64,000 nucleotides of DNA from Nocardia terrae (GTDB taxonomy: Bacteria > Actinomycetota > Actinomycetes > Mycobacteriales > Mycobacteriaceae): positions 124,001 to 188,000 of the forward strand of contig NZ_WRPP01000010.1 in assembly GCF_009760405.1 (NCBI RefSeq), given 5' to 3'. Position numbers and translations under genes: made by a program. Positions 49,344-56,996 of this stretch are shown here, piece after piece. The notes beneath the pieces were generated by a model. The model was not told the DNA's origin. It saw only the letters and a list, made by a program, of their open reading frames with translations, and did no database searches. Within the stretch, counting starts at the first letter, position 1. Each line of letters opens with the position of its first letter.

Positions 49344-49946
49344 GTGCCGAAGCAGGTTGATCACCACGAGCGACGTGAGTCGATCGCCCATGCGCTCTGG
49401 CGCGTCGTTGATCAGCACGGCTGGGCACGAGCGACGATGCGCGAAGTCGCCCGCGAGGCCGGAGTCTCACTGGGGCAATTGCAGCACTACTTCTCCTCGC
49501 GCGCCGAGATGTTGGCCTTCGCGATGGAGTTCGCTTCAGAACAGACATCTCGCCGAGTCTCACGAAGCCTGAGGTCACTCGACCAACCTCCGCATCCTCG
49601 CGACGTGCTGCGAGTAGTCCTCACGGAGATGCTTCCCTTGCGACCCGACTCCCGTGCTACCAGCCGCATGAACGCGGCTTACGTGCTGGAAGCGATGCAC
49701 GACCCGTCGCTGCGCCAACAGATTGGCCTCGGACTGCGGGACGGACGCGCGATGATCGAAACCCTCATTCGCGAAGCGATGAGCCAGGGTCATATCCGTA
49801 GCGATTGCGATCCGATCATCGAAACGGACCTGGTCCTTGCGCTGACCGGCCTCGTTCCCCTTCTCGACCTCGACGTCATCGAACCGCAGGCGGCGCTCGC
49901 AGCCATCGACCAGCATCTCGATCGACTCTTCGCACCCGCGTCATGA
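49344..49946 (+). CDS. TetR/AcrR family transcriptional regulator (BetI-like)
   Basis: A 200-residue regulator. The helix-turn-helix is RRESIAHALWRVVDQHGWARATMREVAREAGVSLGQLQHYFSSRAEMLAFAMEF (about residues 8-65), followed by a TetR_C-type ligand domain with SRMNAAYVLEAMHDPSLRQQI and DLVLALTGLVPLLDL. The GTG at 49344 follows GAGGGGG. It probably represses itself and/or the divergent DUF1992 gene. The ligand is unknown. Confidence 0.9.
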   Translation: MPKQVDHHERRESIAHALWRVVDQHGWARATMREVAREAGVSLGQLQHYFSSRAEMLAFAMEFASEQTSRRVSRSLRSLDQPPHPRDVLRVVLTEMLPLRPDSRATSRMNAAYVLEAMHDPSLRQQIGLGLRDGRAMIETLIREAMSQGHIRSDCDPIIETDLVLALTGLVPLLDLDVIEPQAALAAIDQHLDRLFAPAS

Positions 49947-49968
49947 CGGACGCAGATGCCGCCTGACA

Positions 49969-50007
49969 ACGATCGCGTCCGCCCGGGTCATCGGGGGACG
50001 CGATCGT
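49969..50007. terminator. Bidirectional hairpin terminator
   Basis: ACGATCGCGTCC and GGACGCGATCGT form a perfect 12-base-pair stem with a 15-base loop. It lies between the end of the TetR gene (+) and the end of the conservon (-), so it can terminate both. Confidence 0.72.
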
Positions 50008-50025
50008 CGTTGGGGGAGCGGCGAA

Positions 50026-50628
50026 TCAGACGCGGGCGCCCGCTGCGCCTGTCGAGGCCGCGCGCTCGATGAGGTACTCGACCAGGGTCATGAGTACGTT
50101 CTTGCAGGAGGCGCGGTCGCGGGCGTCGCAGAGGAGGACCGGGATGCGTTCGTCGAGGTCGAGGGCGTCGCGGACTTCTACGGGGGTGTAGAGGGGGGCG
50201 CCTTCGAAGCAGTTGACGGCCACAGTGAAGGCTACGCCGCGGCGTTCGAAGAAATCGATTGCGGCGAAGGAGCCTTCGAGGCGGCGGGTGTCGGCCAGGA
50301 CGACGGCGCCGAGGGCGCCGCGGGCGAGTTCGTCCCAGAGGAACCAGAATCTGTCCTGGCCGGGGGTGCCGAACAGGTAGAGCACCAGATTCTGGTCGAT
50401 GGTGATGCGGCCGAAGTCCAGGGCCACCGTGGTGGTGGTCTTGCCTTCGACGCCGCGCAGATCGTCCACGCCCGCGGACAACTCGGTGATGAGTTCCTCG
50501 GTGCGCAGCGGGGTGATCTCGGAGATCGCCCCCACCATCGTTGTCTTGCCCACGCCGAAGCCGCCCGCGATGAGGATTTTCACCGAGGCGGCCATGGGCT
50601 GGGCGGTATCAGAGTTTTCGAATGCCAT
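50026..50628 (-). CDS. cvnD: Conservon GTPase, CvnD-like
   Basis: Small Ras-like GTPase of 200 residues. The P-loop is GGFGVGKTTMVGA; G3 is LFGTPGQDRFWFLWDELARGA; the G4 position is VNCFEGA rather than NKxD, as usual in this MglA-like/conservon family. In conservons these GTPases work with a roadblock protein and a sensor kinase to transduce signals to membrane or cell-surface systems. The ATG at 50628 overlaps the end of the DUF742 gene by 20 bases. It is last gene of the operon and is followed by a hairpin. Confidence 0.93.
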   Translation of the reverse strand: MAFENSDTAQPMAASVKILIAGGFGVGKTTMVGAISEITPLRTEELITELSAGVDDLRGVEGKTTTTVALDFGRITIDQNLVLYLFGTPGQDRFWFLWDELARGALGAVVLADTRRLEGSFAAIDFFERRGVAFTVAVNCFEGAPLYTPVEVRDALDLDERIPVLLCDARDRASCKNVLMTLVEYLIERAASTGAAGARV

Positions 50629-50986
50629 CGAGTACCGCTCGCAGAATGTTGAGGTCACCGGGCACGGTCTCGGGGGAGGCCGGCGCTCGGAAGTTGAGAA
50701 TGTTGTCTGAAATCAAATCCCCCACCAGGATTTTGGTCACCGCCAACGGCAGCCGCAGGGCGGCCGACACCTCGGCCACCGACAGCGGCAGCCGGCACAA
50801 CCGGACGATTTCCGCATACTCCGGTTCGACACGACGCAGCGGTGGGGCGGCATTGGGCACCACCACCACCGTGAGCATGTCCAGATCGTGTCCCGCTCCC
50901 ATGGTTCGGCCACCGGTCCGTGCGTAGGGACGCACGAGCGGACCGGCCGCGTCGTCGAACCACTGTTCCCCCGGACCCGGCCTCAT
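50609..50986 (-). CDS. cvnC: Conservon DUF742 protein, CvnC-like
   Basis: A 125-residue DUF742 protein with a winged-helix core: LDMLTVVVVPNAAPPLRRVEPEYAEIVRLCRLPLSVAEVSAALRLPLAVTKILVGDLISDNILNFRAP. DUF742 is found almost only in conservons and is thought to link the roadblock and GTPase proteins, possibly as a DNA-binding or scaffold element. The ATG at 50986 overlaps the roadblock stop by 4 bases (ATGA), and its 3' end overlaps the GTPase gene by 20 bases. Confidence 0.92.
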   Translation of the reverse strand: MRPGPGEQWFDDAAGPLVRPYARTGGRTMGAGHDLDMLTVVVVPNAAPPLRRVEPEYAEIVRLCRLPLSVAEVSAALRLPLAVTKILVGDLISDNILNFRAPASPETVPGDLNILRAVLDGIRKL

Positions 50987-51408
50987 GACAGTCGGGGGTT
51001 GCCTTGTCCGGCCAGGTTCTGGCGGGGCGTGGTGGACAGGTAGTTGCCGACACGTTGGACGGTCAGGTTCATCTCGTAGGCGACCATGCCGAGGTTGGCC
51101 TGCTCGGTGGCCTGTAGCGCTAGGCAGGCGTGGCTGCCCGCGGCGGTCACGAACAGCACCGCACGCTCGAGCTCGATGACCGCCTGGCGGACCCCGCCGC
51201 CGTCGAATCGGCCACCGGCGCTGCGCGCCAGCCCATAGAGGGTGGAGGACATGGCACCGAAGTGCTCCGCGTCCTCGCGGCTCATGGCGGAGGAGCGGCC
51301 CAGCAGCAGCCCGTCGGTGGAATGCACCACCGCGTGACGGACGCCTGCGAGCCGGTCGACCAGATCATCGAGAAGCCAGTTGAGATCACCAGCGTTTGAG
51401 GTGGTCAC
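50983..51408 (-). CDS. cvnB: Conservon roadblock/LC7 protein, CvnB-like
   Basis: A 141-residue roadblock/LC7 domain protein. LNWLLDDLVDRLAGVRHAVVHSTDGLLLGRSSAMSREDAEHFGAMSSTLYGLARSAGGRFDGGGVRQAVIELERAVLFVTAAG is the full domain. Roadblock proteins act as GTPase-activating partners (MglB-like). The GTG at 51408 lies 22 bases inside the kinase gene's 3' end. The last 25 residues (NYLSTTPRQNLAGQGNPRLS) are specific to this copy. Confidence 0.93.
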   Translation of the reverse strand: MTTSNAGDLNWLLDDLVDRLAGVRHAVVHSTDGLLLGRSSAMSREDAEHFGAMSSTLYGLARSAGGRFDGGGVRQAVIELERAVLFVTAAGSHACLALQATEQANLGMVAYEMNLTVQRVGNYLSTTPRQNLAGQGNPRLS

Positions 51409-54010
51409 CGTCGCCTTCCTGTCGTTCCGACTGTGTACTTCCGAGCGGTCGGCCTTCGAAGAAGGCCTGTGACTCAGACCCGAACGAACCGGGATCGGCC
51501 TGGCGGCCCTGCCTGGTTCCGTTTTCGATGGCGGAGAAAAGGTCTCGGGCCTGCTCGGCCGAGCGGCTGGCCGGAACCGCCGACTCGGGGGTCGACTGCT
51601 CCTGCGCCAATTCCGGTGCGAGACTTGCCTGCCGGCGCCTACGCGGGAGCGCGGGCCGGGCGTCGGAGCCAGTGTAATGGGAGCGCCCGAAATCGCGAGA
51701 CCGGAAACCGTTTTCGACCGGCGGAACCTGATCGGCGGGCGGATCGGTCCGCGGCCGCGGATTGGTCGGCGGATCGAACGGCGCGGCAGCGCCGAAGGAC
51801 ATCGCCGGAGGCGGGTACGAACCGGTGGACGGACCGAACGGATCGGCTTGCGGCGCAACCGGTGCGGCGGGCGCGGCCGGGGGCTCCGGCGCGGGCGGCT
51901 CGTACGCCGGGGCCGCGGCCTGGTAGCCGACGATGGGCAGCTCGTAATTCGAGATCTGCGACGGCGGCGCGGCGGGCAGCTGCGGCAGCGCGGCCACCGC
52001 CAGCGCCGCCGCGGACGGCTCGACCGCATCCAGTTGCCGTGGCACGACCGGGATCTCACCGGTGCGACCGGCGGCCTGCACGGTCAGGCTGGTCGGCACC
52101 AGCACGATGGCGCGGACGCCGCCGTAGTCGGATTCGGTCAACCGCACCGAGATGCCGTTGCGCGCGGCCAGCTGGGCGATCACGAATCGGCCCAGGCGGA
52201 AGTCGTCGGGCATCATGCTGACACCGAAGTCCGGGGCGTCGCGCAGTACTTCGTTGACGCGCGCGAGCTCTTCCTCGGGCATACCCATGCCCTGGTCGAT
52301 GACCTCGATGGCCACGCCCTTGCCGACGATATTGCCGCGCACCTCGACCTGCGACTGCGGCGGCGAGAAGGCGGCGGCATTGTCGACCAGCTCGGCCAGC
52401 AGGTGCACGAGGTCGGCTACGGCGGTGCCCACGATGGACACCTCGGGCAGCCGGGAGATCTTGACCCGGGTGTAGTCGAGGGTCTCACCGACACTCGAGC
52501 GCACGATCTCCAGCAGCTGCACGGGATTACGCCACTGCCGTCCGGGCTGACCGCCCGCGAGGATGATCAGATTCTCGGCGTTGCGGCGTTCGCGGGTGGC
52601 CAGGTGGTCGAGGCGGAAGTAGATGTCCAGCAGCGCCGGGTCTTCCTGCTGCGACTCGGCGGCGTCGAGGATCTCGAGCTGCCGGTGCACGATGACCTGG
52701 CTGCGGTGGGCGATATTGAGGAACATCGCCTTGACGCCCTCACGGGTGCGGGCCTCGGTGATGGCGGCGGCCACGGCGGCGGAGTGGGCGTGGGTGAACG
52801 CCTTTGCCACCTGGCCGATCTCGTCGTGGCCGAAGTCCAGCACCGCGGCCTCGGAGGCCGCGTCGACCGGCTTGCTCTCGCGCAGCTTGGCCATGATCTC
52901 GGGCAGCCGCTCGTCGGCGAGCACCAGGGTCTCGTTGCGCAGGCCCTTGAGCCGGCGGATGATCCGGTTGGCCAGCACCAGCGAGACCAGGAACGCCAGC
53001 GCCGACACCGCGAGCATGCCGCCGCCGGCGAGCGCGGAGTCGCGGGCGTTGCGGTCGCCCTCCTTGGCGGCCAATCCCTCGTTGTGCCTGCTCATCTGGT
53101 CCCACAGGTGCAGGATCTGAGTGTTGAGCTTGGCGACCGTGTCGCGCCATTCCTGCGGCGTGAAGGTCAGCGCCGCCACCTGCGGCGCGGTGCCGGGCTT
53201 GGTGGGGAACACGGTGATCGGATCGAGCGCCCGCGAGATCAGGACGTTCTCCATCATGACGATCTTCGCCCAGTCCGGATCGTTCATGAGGGCCTGCATG
53301 TCCTTGTCACCGGTGCCACCGTCACCGCCGGCCAGGACGCCCAGGTTCACGCGGTATGTGCCCGCCACGCGCGAGAATTCGATGGCCAGCTCGGGCGGCA
53401 GGGTGCCGCCCGCGAGCAGCACCTCGGCCACCGCGGCCTCGCGCGAGAGCATCTCGGAGGCCTGCGCGACCTGCAGGCCGTTCGCGACCTCGAGCGCCAC
53501 TTCGGAGGTGGGCGCGTTGTCGGCGACCATGCGGGTGCCGATCCAGACGACTTCGAGCAGCTTGCCGTAGAAGTAGTAGACGTCGGACACCGCGACGCCG
53601 TTGGTGTCGATCTGCGTGCGCACCCCGGCGAGCTGAGTGCTCAGGGTGGTCAGTCCGCCGACATTGTCGCCGATGCCCTGGGGACCGAGCTTCGCCATGG
53701 TCGGCGTGATCGACGCCAACTCCTGCAACGCCTTGTCCAGGCGAACGCGCGCCTGCGCCAGGGATTTCGGACTGGCGTCGTCACCGCCGCTCATCTGGGC
53801 CAGCGACAGCTGACGCTCCTGCTGTACCGCGGAGATCAAGTCATTGGTGATGGGGGCCGCGGAGGTCAACGCGTCCGCCCACTCCCGTGCGTGCTTGCCC
53901 TCGACCACCAGGTACCCCGCGCCACCCACACCGATCGCGAGCAGCGCCAGGCTCGGGACGAGTGCGATGGCGAGCACGCGGGTCCGGACCCCGAGCCTCG
54001 CTCTGAACAT
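51386..54010 (-). CDS. cvnA: Conservon sensor histidine kinase-like protein, CvnA-like, with NIT domain
   Basis: Membrane sensor of 874 residues. Membrane helix 1 (about residues 11-33) is followed by an extracytoplasmic NIT-type domain (about 40-320) as found in nitrate/nitrite-sensing proteins, then helix 2 (about 327-352), HAMP (about 353-410), a helical segment with FLNIAHRSQVIVHRQLEILD in place of a normal HisKA box, and an HATPase with LVDNAAAFSPP (N-box) and EVIDQGMGM (G1). About 200 Pro/Ala-rich residues follow, ending in HLKRW. ATG 54010. Kinase activity is uncertain because the phospho-acceptor helix is atypical. Confidence 0.92.
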   Translation of the reverse strand: MFRARLGVRTRVLAIALVPSLALLAIGVGGAGYLVVEGKHAREWADALTSAAPITNDLISAVQQERQLSLAQMSGGDDASPKSLAQARVRLDKALQELASITPTMAKLGPQGIGDNVGGLTTLSTQLAGVRTQIDTNGVAVSDVYYFYGKLLEVVWIGTRMVADNAPTSEVALEVANGLQVAQASEMLSREAAVAEVLLAGGTLPPELAIEFSRVAGTYRVNLGVLAGGDGGTGDKDMQALMNDPDWAKIVMMENVLISRALDPITVFPTKPGTAPQVAALTFTPQEWRDTVAKLNTQILHLWDQMSRHNEGLAAKEGDRNARDSALAGGGMLAVSALAFLVSLVLANRIIRRLKGLRNETLVLADERLPEIMAKLRESKPVDAASEAAVLDFGHDEIGQVAKAFTHAHSAAVAAAITEARTREGVKAMFLNIAHRSQVIVHRQLEILDAAESQQEDPALLDIYFRLDHLATRERRNAENLIILAGGQPGRQWRNPVQLLEIVRSSVGETLDYTRVKISRLPEVSIVGTAVADLVHLLAELVDNAAAFSPPQSQVEVRGNIVGKGVAIEVIDQGMGMPEEELARVNEVLRDAPDFGVSMMPDDFRLGRFVIAQLAARNGISVRLTESDYGGVRAIVLVPTSLTVQAAGRTGEIPVVPRQLDAVEPSAAALAVAALPQLPAAPPSQISNYELPIVGYQAAAPAYEPPAPEPPAAPAAPVAPQADPFGPSTGSYPPPAMSFGAAAPFDPPTNPRPRTDPPADQVPPVENGFRSRDFGRSHYTGSDARPALPRRRRQASLAPELAQEQSTPESAVPASRSAEQARDLFSAIENGTRQGRQADPGSFGSESQAFFEGRPLGSTQSERQEGDGDHLKRW

Positions 54011-54074
54011 CGGGCAAAGGTAACGGGACGTATGTCACATTCGCCGCTTCGGTCCCGTTGAGCGGGAACATGAT

Positions 54075-54109
54075 TGACAGTCGCTGTCATGTATGCATTT
54101 GCATGACAG
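54075..54109. promoter_or_regulatory. Nested palindrome cluster upstream of cvnA
   Basis: Three TGACAG-type half-sites (54075-54080, 54084-54089 reversed, 54104-54109) form TGACAG-N3-CTGTCA and CTGTCATG-N10-CATGACAG; an inner ATGCA-N2-TGCAT lies at 54093-54104. The cluster is 65-99 bases upstream of the kinase start, in the gap between the two conservon units, and marks a separate regulated promoter. Confidence 0.6.
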
Positions 54110-54176
54110 TCCGTGCCGCCGTCCCGGCCTCGGTCGCGACCGATAATCGACGGCGGCACAGCGGAATTCACCGGAT

Positions 54177-54575
54177 TCAGGCGCGATGGCGCGGGGCGGC
54201 GGAAAGGAACGCCCCGACGCGCTGCACGGTCAGGTTCATCTCGTAGGCGACCATGCCCAGATTCGCGTCCGCCGCGGACTGCAAGGCCAGGCAGGCGTTC
54301 GCTCCCGCGGCCGTCACGAACAGCACCGCGTGGTCGAGCTCGATGACCGCCTGCCGCACCGCGCCCCCGTCGAAACGGTGTCCCGCACTACGGGAAAGAC
54401 CGAACAGCGTGGACGACATCGCACAGAAATGCTCCGCATCCTCGCGAACCATCCCCGCCGACCGCCCGAGCAGCAGCCCGTCGGTGGAATGCACCACCGC
54501 GTGCCGCACCCCCGCGAGCTTGTCGACGAGATCATCGAGGAGCCAATCCAGATCACCAGCGTGGGAGGTGTTCAC
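54177..54575 (-). CDS. cvnB2: Second conservon roadblock/LC7 protein
   Basis: A 132-residue paralogue of the roadblock protein at 50983. The core is almost the same (LDWLLDDLVDKLAGVRHAVVHSTDGLLLGRS, SSTLFGLSRSAGHRFDGGAVRQAVIELDHAVLFVTAAGANACLALQSAADANLGMVAYEMNLTVQRVG); the tail is shorter and different. The GTG at 54575 overlaps the upstream kinase gene by 23 bases, as in the first unit. No second DUF742 or GTPase gene follows, so it must work with distant partners or share those of the first unit. Confidence 0.9.
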   Translation of the reverse strand: MNTSHAGDLDWLLDDLVDKLAGVRHAVVHSTDGLLLGRSAGMVREDAEHFCAMSSTLFGLSRSAGHRFDGGAVRQAVIELDHAVLFVTAAGANACLALQSAADANLGMVAYEMNLTVQRVGAFLSAAPRHRA

Positions 54576-56736
54576 CGTCGCCTTCCTGTGGGTTCGAGGA
54601 CGCCACGCCGGGATCGGCCCGCCGCCCTTGTCGAGTGCCGTTCTCGATGGCCGAGAACAGATCACGCGCCTGCTCGGCGGGGAGGGGAGGGTGCCGGGGC
54701 GTGTGGGGGCCGAGGTGGGCTGCGATCTCGCGGGTCAGTGGGGATTGGCTTGCGGACTGCTCCAATTCGGCGCTGCGTTGCGGCGGGTGGTTGGCGGTGC
54801 GGGTGTCTGCGGCTGCGATTTCGCCGACGATTATCGAGGAGGGGATCAGGACGATGGCGCGGATGCCGCCGTAGTCGGAGTCGGAGAGGCGGACCGAGAC
54901 GTTGTGGCGGGCGGCCAGGCGGGAGACGACGAACAAGCCCAGGCGTGAGTCCTCGGACAGGCTGGTGACGGCGAAATCCGGTGGGGCGGAGAGGAGGGCG
55001 TTGAGGCGGTCCAGGTGGTCGGGGGTGATGCCCACGCCTTGGTCGCTGATCTCGACGGCGGCGCCTCGGCCCACCGACGAGCCGGTGATCTCCACTCGCG
55101 ACTGCGGAGGTGAGAAGTGGGCGGCGTTGTCGACCAGTTCGGCCAGCAGGTGGATGAGGTCGGCGACGGCCGTTCCGGCGATGAAAGCCTGTGGCAGACG
55201 GGCGGTCTGGACCCGGGTGTAGTCGGCGGTCTCGCCGACGGCGCTGCGGACCAGTTCCAGCAGCGGAACCGGGTTGCGCCACTGCCGTCCGGGGCGGCCG
55301 CCCGCGAGGATGATGAGGTTTTCGGCGTTGCGGCGTTCGCGGGTGGCCAGGTGGTCGAGGCGGAAGTAGATGTCCAGCAGCGCCGGATCTTCCTGCTGCG
55401 ACTCGGCGGCGTCGAGGATCTCGAGCTGGCGGTGCACCACCACCTGGCTGCGGTGGGCGATATTGAGGAAGACCGATTTCACGCCCTCGCGGGTGCGGGC
55501 CTCGGTGACCGCGGCCGCGACGGCCGTGGCGTGGGCGTGCCCGAAAGCCTCGGCGACCTGGCCGATTTCGTCGCGGCCGAAGTCCAGGGCGGGCGTCTCC
55601 ACCTCGAGGTGTTCACCGGCGGCCAGGCGGCGCATGGTCTCGGGCAGTTCTTCGTCGGCCAGGGCGAAGGTGCGGTCGCGCAGTCGCCTGAGCCGGCCGA
55701 TGATGCGATTGGCCAGAGCGAGCGCGACCAGGATCGCGATCAGCGCGACCACGACCATGCCCGCCCCGGCCCACAGCGTTTGGCGTGTGGTGTCGGAGGC
55801 GGCATCGGCGGCCAGGTGCTGCGCCTCGGTGTTCTCCGCCTGCCACAGATCGGCCAGACCGTGCGTGACCTCGTCGGCGCTGCGCTGCCACTCCGCGATC
55901 GAGATCGGAAGCTGCTGTACCGAAGGGCGTTTCGCCGAGGAGTCCGCGTCGGTGAGCGTGCGCTGGGCCAGCACCGGCTCGAGCACGCCGAGCCGCTGCC
56001 ACGCCGGGGTGGACACCAGCGCCTTGGCCGCCGCGGCCTGCTTCTCGTCGGGCGCGGTGACGATCCCGTCGATCCGGGTGCGGTAATAGCCGACCAGGCT
56101 GAGGTATTCGGCCCCGAGCGCGGGGGAGAGGTTGTCGCCGTCGATGAGCGACGCGCCCAGCGCGTAGGCCCGGCTCATGGCCTCCAGTGAGCGCAGCACA
56201 TCGGCGGCCTGGGTCAGCTCGAAGGTGGTGGCGGCGTCGGGCGCGGTCTTCTCGGCGACCTCGACGCCCGCCATCACACTCTGCGGGATGCGGTTGTAGA
56301 AGCTGTAGGCGTCGGCCGATGCGACGCTGCCCGTGTCGACCTCGGAGCGCAATCCGGCCAGCCGCTTGCCCATCTCGCTGATGGCATCGGTGGCCTGCCC
56401 CATGGATTCCGGGCCCATCTGCGTGAGCTTCGACTGCGTCGGGACGAGTACCCGCAACGCGTTGTCGAGTCGCTGCCGGGCCGTGGTCAGCTGCCGCACA
56501 TCGATATCCATCCCGGCCACCCGCCACAGTGTCAGCTGCCGTTCGGCCTGCACGGCCTCGATCAGCTCGCGGGTGGGCGCGATACCGCCCTGCATTTCGT
56601 CGGCCCAGCCACGGGCCCGATGGGATTGGTCCACCAGGGTGCCGGCCGCGCTCACGCCGATGATCACCAGCGCCAAGCTCGGAACCAGCGCGATGGCCAG
56701 AATCCGGGTCCGGACCCCCAGCTTGGGAAAGCGCAT
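54553..56736 (-). CDS. cvnA2: Second conservon sensor histidine kinase-like protein
   Basis: Membrane sensor of 727 residues, paralogous to the kinase at 51386. Helix 1 covers about residues 11-33, the NIT-type extracytoplasmic domain about 40-315, helix 2 about 325-350, then HAMP, the same FLNIAHRSQVVVHRQLEILD segment, and an HATPase (ELVDNAAHFSPP, EISDQGVGITP). The Pro-rich tail is far shorter than in copy 1. The ATG at 56736 is used. It shares with copy 1 the C-terminal SAEQARDLFSAIENGTRQGRR-type stretch. It is divergent from the alkaline phosphatase gene. Confidence 0.92.
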   Translation of the reverse strand: MRFPKLGVRTRILAIALVPSLALVIIGVSAAGTLVDQSHRARGWADEMQGGIAPTRELIEAVQAERQLTLWRVAGMDIDVRQLTTARQRLDNALRVLVPTQSKLTQMGPESMGQATDAISEMGKRLAGLRSEVDTGSVASADAYSFYNRIPQSVMAGVEVAEKTAPDAATTFELTQAADVLRSLEAMSRAYALGASLIDGDNLSPALGAEYLSLVGYYRTRIDGIVTAPDEKQAAAAKALVSTPAWQRLGVLEPVLAQRTLTDADSSAKRPSVQQLPISIAEWQRSADEVTHGLADLWQAENTEAQHLAADAASDTTRQTLWAGAGMVVVALIAILVALALANRIIGRLRRLRDRTFALADEELPETMRRLAAGEHLEVETPALDFGRDEIGQVAEAFGHAHATAVAAAVTEARTREGVKSVFLNIAHRSQVVVHRQLEILDAAESQQEDPALLDIYFRLDHLATRERRNAENLIILAGGRPGRQWRNPVPLLELVRSAVGETADYTRVQTARLPQAFIAGTAVADLIHLLAELVDNAAHFSPPQSRVEITGSSVGRGAAVEISDQGVGITPDHLDRLNALLSAPPDFAVTSLSEDSRLGLFVVSRLAARHNVSVRLSDSDYGGIRAIVLIPSSIIVGEIAAADTRTANHPPQRSAELEQSASQSPLTREIAAHLGPHTPRHPPLPAEQARDLFSAIENGTRQGRRADPGVASSNPQEGDGEHLPRW

Positions 56737-56845
56737 CGCAGCAACGTAACTGCGGTCCTCATGCAATTGCGACGCGAGTCTTCTTGTGCGGGACGGGATT
56801 TGACATTTCCGCGGCAGCTCACGTAAGCCGGGGGTTTGCCGGTAC

Positions 56846-56888
56846 CCAGCTGGCAACAAGAGGATACGTTAACCTGCGAGCCAGCTGG
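56846..56888. promoter_or_regulatory. Paired CCAGCTGG palindromes in the phoA promoter region
   Basis: Two copies of the 8-base palindrome CCAGCTGG, at 56846-56853 and 56881-56888, are 35 bases apart centre to centre. They lie in the 260-base intergenic region between the divergent kinase and phosphatase genes, which also has a consensus-like TTGACA at 56800-56805. A clear PHO box was not found. Confidence 0.35.
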
Positions 56889-56996
56889 GAGTTTCCTGTG
56901 AGTTGAACGCGGGCAAACATGCAGCATTACCTTCGGCGGCGCCCGGGACAGCGGGCCGCGCGCGGTGCACCCGGGCGCGAGGACGGAGGAGACGAA

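Noticed and set aside
56860..56912. PHO box (tandem GTTCACC-like repeats) before the phosphatase
   Set aside because: Only weak GAGTT/GTTAACC fragments occur without the 11-base tandem layout.
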